Source: a candidate division WOR-3 bacterium (GTDB lineage Bacteria > SDB-A). From it: DNA of 16,600 nucleotides. The notes below the pieces were generated by a model. That model was not told the origin of the DNA and made no database searches. It worked only from the letters and a program-made list of their open reading frames with translations. Positions 7,090-15,149 of this stretch are shown here, in pieces. The translations under genes were made by a program, and so were the position numbers. Location: contig JAFGON010000078.1 in NCBI GenBank assembly GCA_016926475.1, positions 1 through 16,600 on the forward strand. The letters are read 5' to 3'. Position 1 is the first letter of the stretch; each line of letters starts with the position of its first letter.

Positions 7090-7524
7090 TCATTTCCTGG
7101 GATTACTCCAGAATTCTTTATAGTATTTTATTTGTTCATTGAGTTCAATCGGTTCCCCGTTTAAGTTTCTCCAATATGAAATTATTACTATTGAAAACAT
7201 GTCATCGGGGTGGAATACTCCCATAGAGTTGAAATACTCCGACAATCTTGAATCGGACCAAAGCCCTGAGTTGTTTCTTATCCATTTTTCCAAACCATGA
7301 TGGTACTCAATCATATCTTCCTCGGTTCTTTCCGTCATTTTATCAATTAATTCACGGGGCAGCATTATGTCTAATTCATTGATGCAATCCTCTATATCTG
7401 AGGGTATGTAGTATCCTGTCGGTGAATTTTCATCTTCGGTCGGAGTGAGTTGAATTTTGTTTTTTTCTTCACAGAATAACCGGGTTGAAAATAAAAAAAG
7501 AACAATCAAACAGGCTTTTGTCAT
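7090..7524 (-). CDS. DUF6794-type small secreted protein
   Basis: A 144-residue protein. Residues 1-18 (MTKACLIVLFLFSTRLFC) form a signal peptide with a basic N-terminus; the cysteine at 18 lacks a convincing lipobox. The mature part follows a pattern I associate with DUF6794: DIEDCINELDIMLP (44-57), YHHGLEKWIRNNSGLWSDSRLSEYF (about 74-98), GVFHPDDMFSIVI (102-114) and LNGEPIELNEQIKYYKEFW (122-140). The function is unknown; family members often occur in several copies per genome. ATG 7524 is preceded by AGGGAGATAAAT, a good ribosome binding site. It sits 90 bp behind the antiporter gene and 119 bp before the HEAT gene; I see no clear promoter or terminator in either gap. Confidence 0.7.
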   Translation of the reverse strand: MTKACLIVLFLFSTRLFCEEKNKIQLTPTEDENSPTGYYIPSDIEDCINELDIMLPRELIDKMTERTEEDMIEYHHGLEKWIRNNSGLWSDSRLSEYFNSMGVFHPDDMFSIVIISYWRNLNGEPIELNEQIKYYKEFWSNPRK

Positions 7525-7614
7525 ATTTATCTCCCTAAAAGCTCAACCTCATTACTGTTCGTTTTATGGGAATATGCCATTTTTAAATATTAGGTAAAAC
7601 AGTTACTACCCTGA

Positions 7615-9759
7615 TTAGATTTTTTTTAGTTTTTGCAACGCTTCTGAAGTACCAATGACAACGAGCTTATCCCCTGCAAGTATTTTTAGGTCTGGATTCA
7701 CTTTGGTAATTTTTTTCTCTTCCCTTAAAATCCCTACTACTGTAGCTCCGAATTTCTGCCTAAAAGAAAATTCAGCCAGAGTAGTCCCTTTAACAACAGA
7801 GTTTTCTGATACTTCAATCTCGGCAATTTCAAAACCGAAGGGCTCGTTTTCATAACCGCTGGAATCAAACCTGTTCAGTATTTGCTCAGCTTCTTTCAAA
7901 TTTTCAGGGTTTCCTGCTATTATCAGCCTGTCGCCGGGAAACACCCTCTTTTCAGAAGTCACTTCAAAATCAATATTACCGGCCCTCACTACAGCAAGGA
8001 CAGACACTCCTGTTTTTGACCGAAGCGGTATGTTTTTTATCATTTTGCCTGCTTCAGACGAATCAGAACGAATTCTAACTTCAGCGAATTCTATGGGCCA
8101 ATCGATATTTTTCGGCAGGAGTTCCATCGCGTATGTAAGCGAATCCGCCGCCTGTTCCGCGGCATCGGAAAAAGTTCTGAAAACGAGATGCGCGCCTGAT
8201 TTTTCGTACTCTTCCGCGTCTTGTTTGTTTGAGGCCGTCACCGCGACTTTTCCCATAAATTTTTTTTCCTTTAAAAGATTAATCAGTACCGAGTTGAGGT
8301 TTCTGTCGCGTATGCTGCTGACAACCCACTTTGTCCTGTCAAGCGGCAGTTGCTCGTGGATTTCCGGGTCGGTTATGTCACCGTAAATAACCGGTATGTT
8401 CTTCGATCGCCACTTCTGCAAACTCTCCGGGTCAAAGTCCACGCCGAGTAAAGCCATTTCCCTGTGCAGCAGTTCTTCTGCAATCCCGCTTCCGTAATTG
8501 CCTAAGCCTACCAGTATGACTTGGAAAGTTTTATCTTCTTCCTTGAAGTCGATTGCCGATTCTCTATGGGGGTTTTTTCTCTCGAACAATTTCAAAGGTC
8601 TGGATAAGATTTTGTAGAGCTGATTTGAATAAAGAATCATGTATGTTGAAAAAAAGATGGTCACCACTCCCACAAAAGTCACGACACCTACTGTTTCTTT
8701 AGATATATGTCCTATAGCGTATCCCATCGAAATCACAATCAGTGAAAATTCGCTTATCTGGGCGACAGCAAGACCCGATAAGAAACCGGTGCGCCTTCTA
8801 TAACCCATTAACCCCATAATCACCATGACTATGACTGGGTTTCCAATAAGGACAAAAATCGAAAGAAGTATTGAAAGCGCTAAACCGGAGCCTATGAGTG
8901 TAACGTCAAGTCTTGCTCCAAGTTCTATAAAGAAAAAAAGAAGAAGAAAGTCCCTCAAAGTCGTAAGCCGAGCTCCGATAGAATCCCTGAATTCGGTTGA
9001 AGCCAGCGAAAAACCAGCCAAAAAAGCCCCGACTTCCTTGCTGAAACCGAGATATTCACCCGCGGCACCGAGAACCACCGCCCAGGCAATGGCGAACAGT
9101 GTCAACAATTCCATTGATTGGGCGAGTTTTTTTGTAAGCCATGGCAGGACATATCTCATAAGCAAGCCTACAATAAGAAAAAAAACCATTCCTTTGGCAA
9201 AGACAAAAAACGCCGACTCCCAAAAAGAAATTTCTTTTCCCGCGGGTATTCTCAAGGTAGTCAGGGCGACCAACGCTATTATTGCCGCGATGTCCTGGAC
9301 AATCAGAAATCCTATCGCTATTTGCCCGTGAAGCGAATCAATCTCTTTTTTGTCTGAAAGAAGCTTGACGATTATAATCGTGCTCGAAAATGTCAGGGCT
9401 ACCGCCGCGTAAGCTGAACTTACTAGATCAAGACCCAACACCAAAAGGATAATCAGGCCGAAGACAGACGTGAATACTATCTGTCCTAGCCCTGTCGCGA
9501 GAGCTACAGGACCTATGGTTTTTATAAGTTTCAGGTCAAGTTTCAGGCCGACGATAAACAGAAGAAGTGCGACCCCCATTTGACTTAGCAGTTCTATCTG
9601 CTCATGGCTTTCGATTATTTTAAAGCCGGAAGGTCCGGCCAAGATTCCAGCCACCAAAAACATTATGATAAGCGGCTGTTTTAATACCCTCCCTAAGACA
9701 CCGAGGACTGTTGATACAGCTAATATTGCCGCGATTTCAACAAAAGGATTTCCTGTCAA
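7615..9759 (-). CDS. CPA2-family K+(Na+)/H+ antiporter with TrkA_N and two RCK_C domains
   Basis: A 714-residue inner-membrane cation/proton antiporter. Residues 1-380 are about 12 hydrophobic segments with family landmarks: VALLLFIVGLKLD (63-75), ALTFSSTIIIVKLLS (121-135), FLIVQDIAAI (151-160, containing the QD pair) and KEVGAFLAGFSLA (241-253). Residues about 412-530 form a TrkA_N (RCK) Rossmann domain with VGLGNYGSG (417-425) and Asp443/Asp445 near the end of beta-2 for nucleotide contact. Two TrkA_C domains follow (about 556-630 and 642-714), each ending in a 'gD.L.viG' strand. KefB/KefC usually lack the paired RCK_C domains, so regulation by a bound ligand such as a nucleotide is likely; the ligand is unknown. 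The start is a TTG at 9759; a stop two codons upstream in frame rules out a longer form, and GAGG lies 10 bases before it. The role is pH and K+ homeostasis. Confidence 0.9.
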   Translation of the reverse strand: MTGNPFVEIAAILAVSTVLGVLGRVLKQPLIIMFLVAGILAGPSGFKIIESHEQIELLSQMGVALLLFIVGLKLDLKLIKTIGPVALATGLGQIVFTSVFGLIILLVLGLDLVSSAYAAVALTFSSTIIIVKLLSDKKEIDSLHGQIAIGFLIVQDIAAIIALVALTTLRIPAGKEISFWESAFFVFAKGMVFFLIVGLLMRYVLPWLTKKLAQSMELLTLFAIAWAVVLGAAGEYLGFSKEVGAFLAGFSLASTEFRDSIGARLTTLRDFLLLFFFIELGARLDVTLIGSGLALSILLSIFVLIGNPVIVMVIMGLMGYRRRTGFLSGLAVAQISEFSLIVISMGYAIGHISKETVGVVTFVGVVTIFFSTYMILYSNQLYKILSRPLKLFERKNPHRESAIDFKEEDKTFQVILVGLGNYGSGIAEELLHREMALLGVDFDPESLQKWRSKNIPVIYGDITDPEIHEQLPLDRTKWVVSSIRDRNLNSVLINLLKEKKFMGKVAVTASNKQDAEEYEKSGAHLVFRTFSDAAEQAADSLTYAMELLPKNIDWPIEFAEVRIRSDSSEAGKMIKNIPLRSKTGVSVLAVVRAGNIDFEVTSEKRVFPGDRLIIAGNPENLKEAEQILNRFDSSGYENEPFGFEIAEIEVSENSVVKGTTLAEFSFRQKFGATVVGILREEKKITKVNPDLKILAGDKLVVIGTSEALQKLKKI

Positions 9760-9830
9760 AAGAGCTCATCCTCAATCGAAAGGTTTAAATTGCTTTTTCT
9801 CAAAGTGTCCTTCCGAAAAATATTCCGGTT

Positions 9831-11873
9831 TTAAGGTTCTATTCCCAGAGTTTTAAACAAGAAAGAATAGACGTCCGCTGTTTTTTCAACAGCTTTGGAA
9901 ACCGACATGCCGTGCCCATGCCCGGATTTTTTTTCGATTCTTAAAAAAACAGGATTTTTTCCGTTGGATTTTTCCTGCAATGTTGCGGCAAATTTAAAAG
10001 AATGCGCAGGGTAGACTCTGTCGTCCGTGTCAGCTGTGTTTATGAGAATCGGTGGATAATTCTCACCTTTTTTGACGTTGTGCAGAGGGGAATAAGCTAC
10101 CAAAAATTTGAAATGCTCCTCGTTTTCCGGATCGCCGTATTCGGGAATCCAGTATCTGCCGACAGTCCACTTGTGATACCTGAGCATGTCGAGCACCCCG
10201 ACTTCGCATACCACTGCTCCGAAGAGATCGGGTCTCTGAATCATGCAAGCCGCCGTCAGAAGTCCGCCGTTGCTCCCTCCGCTTATAGCCAGTTTTTCTC
10301 TTTTTGTGTACTTCTTTTCTGTCAACGCTTGGGCAACAGCTATAAAATCGTCGAAAACATTCTGCTTGGCACCCAACATTCCGCCCCGGTGCCAGTTTTC
10401 TCCGAATTCTCCCCCCCCTCTCAAATTTGCAAGAGCGTACACTCCGCCTTTTTGTATCCAATAATAGACCGTGGGGGAAAACCATGGAGTCTGAGGAACA
10501 TTAAATCCCCCGTAACCGTACAGTATAGCTGGATTTGAACCGTCAATTTTCAGGTCTTTTCTCCTGGCGACAAAAAACGGTATTTTTGTGCCGTCTCTGG
10601 ATTGGGCGAAAAGCCTTTCTACGATAAATTTGGAGACGTCTGTTTCAAGCCCCTCCCTTCCGAATTCTGTGGTCTCACCGCTTTTAATATCGTATCTGTA
10701 AACTGTACCCGGGTACAAAAAAGAAGAAAATTTGAAATACAAGTCCTGCCTTTCAGCATAACCCAAAAGTCCCAGAACCATTCCTTTGTCCGGGAGTTTT
10801 ATCTCACGCTCAAACTTGCCTTCTTTTGAAAAGGTTTTTATTATCGAACTCGCGTCGTGCAGGTATTCGACGACGAATTTTCCTCCCGCAAATACAGCCC
10901 TTTCCAAATTGTCCTCAGATTCCGAAATCACTTCTCTCCAATAATCCGGTTCTGGTCTGTTAAGGTCGATAGAAATCAACCTCCCAAGGGGGGCGTCCTT
11001 GTCGGTTTTAAAAAAAATTATTTCACCTATGCTGAAAACGTATGTATAATCAGCGTCAAAAACACCGATCAATTGATTGAACTCATTTTCTTCTTCTACT
11101 TTTCTCATAAAGACGAGATTTTTTCTCTCGGTCCCAACGCTCGCGAAAACTAAAAGATACTTCCCGTCATCCGTTACAATAGAGTAAAAACCGTATTCTT
11201 TGTTTTTTTTGTCTTCATAAACAAGTACGTCTTCCGCCTGAGGGGTTTTAATCCGGTGAAAATATATTTTGGAATAATTAACCCTGTCTTCAGGAGGAAC
11301 GGAACCCTCCTCGGGAAACCGGTTGTAGAAAAAACCAGATGAATCTTTTTTCCAACTCACTTGAGTAAACCTGCACCAATTGATCATCTCAGGAAGGTCT
11401 TCTCCGTTATCAACGTCTAAAATCCTTATCTCAGACCAGTCCGACCCCGAACAGTTTTTTCCATAGACAACGAATTTACCGTCTTCTGAGACACTCCACA
11501 AAGAGAGAGAATAGGAACCGTCATCGCTCCATTTATTTGGATCCAAGAGAACCTTGGCATTGTCGTCTTTGGGTTCCCGGCAGTATAAAACCGGATAGTC
11601 CTGTAAAGCGTCTTTCGCCAAATAAAACATTTTATCGCCTTTGACTTCAGGGGTGCCTTGTGTCGAATAACTCCATACCTTTTTGAGCCCTTCGTATATA
11701 CTCCTGAATTTGCCGCCCTCTCTTAAAAACTTTCTCGTCAGTTCGTCCTGCTTAAACGCCCATCTCTGGACTTGATCAGATTCTACTTCTTCAAGCCACC
11801 TGTATGGGTCTTCAATTTTGTCCCCATGAATCTTCTCAACTATGTCAACTTTCTTGGTGTGTGGATACTTCAT
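9831..11873 (-). CDS. Prolyl oligopeptidase, serine peptidase family S9A
   Basis: A 680-residue prolyl endopeptidase, the normal family length (about 680-710). It opens with KKVDIVEKIHGDKIEDPYRWLEE, the typical S9A N-terminus. The middle is a seven-bladed beta-propeller lid (about 70-420), and the C-terminal alpha/beta-hydrolase follows. The catalytic triad is visible: Ser534 in GGSNGG, Asp617 in ADTDDRV (with Arg619 for the substrate carboxylate) and His652 in SGHGHG. It cleaves short peptides after proline. No signal peptide is seen with the chosen start, so it should be cytoplasmic. I chose ATG 11873 because GAGGG lies just upstream and the family start fits. The frame runs open to 12035, but that stretch is AT-rich, unlike any family N-terminus, and contains the promoter. 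The antiporter gene follows after 71 bp. Confidence 0.93.
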   Translation of the reverse strand: MKYPHTKKVDIVEKIHGDKIEDPYRWLEEVESDQVQRWAFKQDELTRKFLREGGKFRSIYEGLKKVWSYSTQGTPEVKGDKMFYLAKDALQDYPVLYCREPKDDNAKVLLDPNKWSDDGSYSLSLWSVSEDGKFVVYGKNCSGSDWSEIRILDVDNGEDLPEMINWCRFTQVSWKKDSSGFFYNRFPEEGSVPPEDRVNYSKIYFHRIKTPQAEDVLVYEDKKNKEYGFYSIVTDDGKYLLVFASVGTERKNLVFMRKVEEENEFNQLIGVFDADYTYVFSIGEIIFFKTDKDAPLGRLISIDLNRPEPDYWREVISESEDNLERAVFAGGKFVVEYLHDASSIIKTFSKEGKFEREIKLPDKGMVLGLLGYAERQDLYFKFSSFLYPGTVYRYDIKSGETTEFGREGLETDVSKFIVERLFAQSRDGTKIPFFVARRKDLKIDGSNPAILYGYGGFNVPQTPWFSPTVYYWIQKGGVYALANLRGGGEFGENWHRGGMLGAKQNVFDDFIAVAQALTEKKYTKREKLAISGGSNGGLLTAACMIQRPDLFGAVVCEVGVLDMLRYHKWTVGRYWIPEYGDPENEEHFKFLVAYSPLHNVKKGENYPPILINTADTDDRVYPAHSFKFAATLQEKSNGKNPVFLRIEKKSGHGHGMSVSKAVEKTADVYSFLFKTLGIEP

Positions 11874-11919
11874 AGATTCCCTCTTTCTTTTTGTTTCACA
11901 TAATTTCATCGACAAAAAT

Positions 11920-11948
11920 AATATAAAAGACCGATAGTTTTTTGTAAA
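11920..11948 (-). promoter_or_regulatory. Predicted sigma-70-type promoter for the prolyl oligopeptidase gene
   Basis: On the minus strand, TTTACA (11943-11948) is followed after exactly 17 bases by TATATT (11920-11925), about 47 bp before the ATG at 11873. Spacing and both boxes are close to consensus. It is a prediction by eye only. Confidence 0.5.
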
Positions 11949-12198
11949 TTTAATTTTGCTTTGTCTTTGTAAATATTGCGTTTTCAAATTATCAGGATAA
12001 AAATTCATAAAACAAACATCAACCATAAACGACAAGAAGGTTTAAGAATAAAAGACAAGAGTTTATACCGCCGGGAAATTTTCAAACTAATTCCCAAAAA
12101 ATTCGTGGTGAAAATTCTTGCTTATTAAATAATCAATTACTAAAAAAAACAGGCAATACCAAAGAAAACTTAGAATGAAACGCATGGAGGGAGGAGAA

Positions 12199-12240
12199 TA
12201 CCCCATTCACAAAAGGATTTGTGGGTACAAATTTCATGGG
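12199..12240. other. Structured element with competing hairpins in the 501-bp divergent intergenic region
   Basis: CACAAA (12208-12213) pairs with TTTGTG (12218-12223) around AGGA, and the outer TACC (12199-12202) pairs with GGTA (12224-12227). An overlapping alternative pairs ATTTGT (12217-12222) with ACAAAT (12227-12232) around GGGT. CCCAT (12202-12206) can also close with ATGGG (12236-12240). The first two folds exclude each other. No gene covers it, and it lies upstream of the predicted feo promoter, so it may belong to an unmapped transcript or be protein-binding DNA. The rest of 11874-12374 holds the two promoters, an A7T7 palindrome and otherwise unremarkable AT-rich sequence. Confidence 0.35.
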
Positions 12241-12248
12241 TCCAGTGT

Positions 12249-12264
12249 TAAAAAAATTTTTTTA
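12249..12264. repeat. A7T7 perfect palindrome
   Basis: TAAAAAAATTTTTTTA is a perfect 16-bp palindrome about 60 bp upstream of the predicted feo -35 box. A-tracts of this length bend DNA and can act as an upstream promoter element or nucleoid-protein site. It is not a terminator, since no GC stem precedes it. Confidence 0.4.
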
Positions 12265-12321
12265 CCAAAAAATACGAACATTAATATAATCATCCTCATG
12301 AAACCCTGTTTTGTTTATCTA

Positions 12322-12349
12322 TTTGACAATTTATCAAAACGGATATTAT
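12322..12349 (+). promoter_or_regulatory. Predicted feo promoter with operator-like palindrome over the -35 box
   Basis: A perfect -35 box TTGACA (12323-12328) is followed after 15 bases by TATTAT (12344-12349); 15 is slightly short. The -35 lies inside the imperfect palindrome TTTGACAATTTATCAAA (12322-12338), where 7 of 8 base pairs match around a central T. A repressor bound there would block RNA polymerase. The first gene downstream encodes a DtxR-type regulator with all its metal ligands, so iron-dependent autorepression is the natural reading, although the sequence is not a textbook DtxR box. The ATG is 25 bp after the -10 box. Confidence 0.5.
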
Positions 12350-12374
12350 CTTAAATAAAATCGAGACAAAAAAT

Positions 12375-12986
12375 ATGAATGAAAAAGACAAAATTTCGGA
12401 AATCCTCAAGATAATGCGTGAAGACATTTTGAGAACTCTTGCTGAAGAAGACAAGAAACTCACCCTAAAATCCTTAACAGCAGAAATAACGGGTGATCTA
12501 TCTCTGATGTCTGAAGCTATCGGAATCCTTCAGAAAGAAGGGCTCCTCTCCATTGATGAGGGATCTTTTTTTCTTACGTCATCGGGAAAAGAACATGCAG
12601 AAGAAATAATGAAAAAACACCTTGTCCTAGAAGAATTTTTTTTGACCAGAGGCGAAATCGACAAAGCGCATAAAATGGCTCACATCCTCGAACATTACAT
12701 AAAAAATGAAGTACTGAATAATATAAAAAAACTCTCCACTCTCAAAGAAGAAGGAATACCTCTTCTTAAGTTCGGAAAAGATAAAACAGCGCTGATAACC
12801 GATATGCCATTTTCTGACACGAGGCTTTTGGAGAGGCTTGTCAGTATGGGAGTACTGCCGGGTGAAATAATTGAATTGACAAATGTCATACCAGGCGCTT
12901 GCGTTGTCCATATAAACAACAAAAAAATCGTCATGGACAAGAGTATTGCCTCACAAATTCGTGTTTTCAAATATGAAGAAAATTAA
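12375..12986 (+). CDS. DtxR-type metal-dependent repressor fused to a FeoA domain
   Basis: A 203-residue protein. Residues about 10-75 form a winged-helix DNA-binding domain (LKSLTAEI...MSEAIGILQKEGLLSID). Residues about 76-120 are the DtxR dimerisation and metal domain; all expected ligands are present at DtxR spacing: His82, Glu86, His99, His103 (Cys102 in DtxR), Glu106 and His107 (AHKMAHILEHYI). Residues about 128-200 are an SH3-like FeoA domain (PFSDTRLLERLVSMGVLPGE...VVHINNKKIVMDK). It probably represses the feo operon when Fe(II) is plentiful, while the FeoA domain could contact FeoB. DtxR proteins often end in an SH3/FeoA-like domain, so this may be one normal regulator serving both roles, as no separate feoA is visible. 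Its 3' end overlaps feoB by 14 bp. No clear Shine-Dalgarno sequence precedes the ATG. Confidence 0.85.
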   Translation: MNEKDKISEILKIMREDILRTLAEEDKKLTLKSLTAEITGDLSLMSEAIGILQKEGLLSIDEGSFFLTSSGKEHAEEIMKKHLVLEEFFLTRGEIDKAHKMAHILEHYIKNEVLNNIKKLSTLKEEGIPLLKFGKDKTALITDMPFSDTRLLERLVSMGVLPGEIIELTNVIPGACVVHINNKKIVMDKSIASQIRVFKYEEN

Positions 12987-14856
12987 AATACTCCTGGTAG
13001 GGCAACCCAATGTCGGAAAATCATCTCTTCTCAACGCGCTTGTCGGTTCAAAAGTAGTAGCCTCAAACTACCCCGGGACGACCGTAGAAATATTAAAAGC
13101 TGAAAAAACCGTCGGCGAAACGATTATAATTTTTGTTGATACACCTGGTATATATTCCATAGCCGACAGGAGTAAAGAGGAAAAGATAACCGCCAAAGCG
13201 CTTTTTGAGGGAAAATTCGACGGGGTGGTAATAGTAGCTGATGTATGTTCTTTGGAAAGAAGTCTCTACCTTGCTTTACAGATTTTGGAAGCGGAAATAC
13301 CTGCGGTGATAGCTCTCAATTTCGTGGAAGAAGCGGGAAAAAAAGGCATCAGCGTTGACGCTGATAAACTTTCCCACCTACTCAGAATTCCTGTAATACC
13401 TATAAATCCGGTAAAGAGGAAAGGTATGGATATACTTTTGGACTCCCTTACAAATATTGGGCAGGAGGATTTCTATAAAATAGTTTATGATGACCATATA
13501 GAACAGGCCATACATGAAATTTCTTATGATTTAAAACAGACAGATCTACCTAAAAGATTTATTTCCGTGCGAATCTTGGAAAAAGACGAGGATTTTTACA
13601 AATATGTATCCTATGAAGATACAGCCAAAAAAACGCAAAAAATTCTTTCGCCACACCCAAAAGTGGAAGAGGATATTTCGGTGACGAGGTATGGAATCGC
13701 GGCATTCATTGCCGAAAAAGCCACGACTATAATCCACAGAGACAAATCAGCTTCAATTCAAAAAAAGATGGACGACATACTCCTGCATAAAATTTACGGT
13801 CCTTTAGCGACATTTCTCATACTCCTTACAATATTCGGACTTCTCCTGTTCCTCGGAAACTATACACAGGATATTTTGATGAATCTTACAGAAAAATTGC
13901 TTCTGCCTTTGACATTTTCCAACACTTCGATTTTCAAAATCGTTCTCGTCCAAGGCCTCACAGGCGTTATGGCCGGTATTTCAATAGCCCTTCCTTACGT
14001 GTTTCTCTTTTATGTGATACTGGGTTTTCTCGAAGACGTAGGCATTTTGCCAAGGTTCATCGTCAACACAGAGAGATTCTTCAAACTCTTGGGTCTCCCT
14101 GGGAAAGCTTTCATACCTCTATCCTTAGGCCTTGGATGCTCTGTATCCGCTGAGAGGGCGACGAGGATTCTGACATCCGATAAAGAAAAAATGTTCACCT
14201 TGTCGTTATTCGCCTTTGTGCCTTGTTCAAGCCGTATAGCAGTCATAATGGGTATTGTTGGCTTTTTCGGAGGTCAAATGATGGCTGTTTCGGTTTTGTT
14301 TTCTCTGTTTATAGCAGCTTTGATATGGTCTTTTGCCCTCAAAAAGGTGCTTAGGATCAAAAAAGAACCTTTGCTCATTGAACTCCCGCCGTACAGAGTT
14401 CCGCTTTTAAAAAACATTATGATAAAAAGCTGGATCAGAATGAAGGATTTCATTTATTTGGTAATACCCCTTTTGGCTCTCGGGGGAATAATTTACGCGC
14501 TTTTTGACACCATGAACTTGACTGAAAAAATCGCAAATCCATTTTCTCCAATCACAGGATGGCTGGGACTTCCTAAAGAGACAATAATACCTCTGTTGTT
14601 CGGGTTCTTCCAAAAAGATCTGACGGCCACAATGCTTTTGTCCGCGCTCGGACAGGATATTTCGTCTATCTTAAAACCCATGCAGATATTTACTTTCGGC
14701 CTGGCGTCTTCCATAGGCATCCCATGCATCATAGCTTTCGGAGTCTTAATAAAAGAAATCGGTATAAAAAAATCAGCTTTAATATTTATAGCCACAATGG
14801 CATACGGCATTTTATTTTCCGGCGTGGTTTTTAGAATGATTAGATTTATTTTCTGA
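12973..14856 (+). CDS. feoB: Ferrous iron transport protein B (FeoB)
   Basis: A 627-residue inner-membrane Fe(II) transporter; shorter than E. coli FeoB (773) but usual for many phyla. The N-terminal G domain shows G1 GQPNVGKS (10-17), G2 Thr in PGTTVE (34-39), G3 DTPG (56-59) and, at the G4 place, NFVE (116-119) instead of the usual NxxD. A helical spacer (about 165-255) follows, then about 8-10 membrane segments. Gate motifs are present in altered form: GLGCSVSAERATR (usually GCxVPAxxATR) and FVPCSSRIAV. The chosen ATG at 12973 gives the family start MKKIKILLVG and overlaps the regulator gene by 14 bp, which suggests translational coupling. A longer in-frame start at 12946 lies deep inside the upstream gene. 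No obvious terminator follows; a 7-bp hairpin lies about 130 bp downstream. Confidence 0.93.
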   Translation: MKKIKILLVGQPNVGKSSLLNALVGSKVVASNYPGTTVEILKAEKTVGETIIIFVDTPGIYSIADRSKEEKITAKALFEGKFDGVVIVADVCSLERSLYLALQILEAEIPAVIALNFVEEAGKKGISVDADKLSHLLRIPVIPINPVKRKGMDILLDSLTNIGQEDFYKIVYDDHIEQAIHEISYDLKQTDLPKRFISVRILEKDEDFYKYVSYEDTAKKTQKILSPHPKVEEDISVTRYGIAAFIAEKATTIIHRDKSASIQKKMDDILLHKIYGPLATFLILLTIFGLLLFLGNYTQDILMNLTEKLLLPLTFSNTSIFKIVLVQGLTGVMAGISIALPYVFLFYVILGFLEDVGILPRFIVNTERFFKLLGLPGKAFIPLSLGLGCSVSAERATRILTSDKEKMFTLSLFAFVPCSSRIAVIMGIVGFFGGQMMAVSVLFSLFIAALIWSFALKKVLRIKKEPLLIELPPYRVPLLKNIMIKSWIRMKDFIYLVIPLLALGGIIYALFDTMNLTEKIANPFSPITGWLGLPKETIIPLLFGFFQKDLTATMLLSALGQDISSILKPMQIFTFGLASSIGIPCIIAFGVLIKEIGIKKSALIFIATMAYGILFSGVVFRMIRFIF

Positions 14857-14986
14857 ACCCAGTTCCTATTTCAAATACACCATCAGGAGGTCTCCACCAA
14901 AAATCTCAAATCGCCAAACAATCACTTTTAAAAAAGCCTATTACTTTATTGAACGAAAACAGACAAAGGAAAACCTCATGTGCGAA

Positions 14987-15002
14987 TCGGTTTCTAAACC
15001 GA
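14987..15002. repeat. 7-bp inverted repeat downstream of feoB
   Basis: TCGGTTTCTAAACCGA pairs seven bases on each side of CT. It lies in the 293-bp gap between feoB and the next gene, about 80 bp before that gene's predicted -35 box. No T-run follows on either strand, so it is not a convincing terminator; it may be an operator. Nothing else of note is seen in the gap apart from the promoter at 15083-15111. Confidence 0.35.
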
Positions 15003-15082
15003 AAATTTGATGTTTACCTCAATTTAGACCGCTGATTAATATCAATTATACAGCAGAGACTCCAAGTAAAAGAAATTCCCGG

Positions 15083-15111
15083 TTGAGATCAGACAAACTC
15101 CGTACTAAAAT
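15083..15111 (+). promoter_or_regulatory. Predicted sigma-70-type promoter for the secreted sorting-domain protein
   Basis: TTGAGA (15083-15088), 17 bases, then TAAAAT (15106-15111), each box one mismatch or so from consensus. It lies 38 bp before the ATG at 15150, leaving a short leader with the strong ribosome binding site AAAGGAG (15138-15144). This suggests the gene is transcribed independently of feoB. Confidence 0.55.
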
Positions 15112-15149
15112 CTACCGCTGTCATCAATATTTCAAAGAAAGGAGTGACT

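Noticed and set aside
11874-12035. In-frame extension of the prolyl oligopeptidase by 54 residues.
   Set aside because: The family start and a GAGGG ribosome binding site both point to ATG 11873. The extension is AT-rich, unlike any S9A N-terminus, and contains a good promoter.
12175-12354. Plus-strand open frame of 59 codons (MKRMEGGEYPIHKRICG...).
   Set aside because: It has no ribosome binding site, overlaps the predicted feo promoter and palindrome, and resembles nothing I recognise.
14987-15002. Hairpin downstream of feoB as its terminator.
   Set aside because: No T-run follows and it lies about 130 bp past the stop codon; kept only as an inverted repeat.
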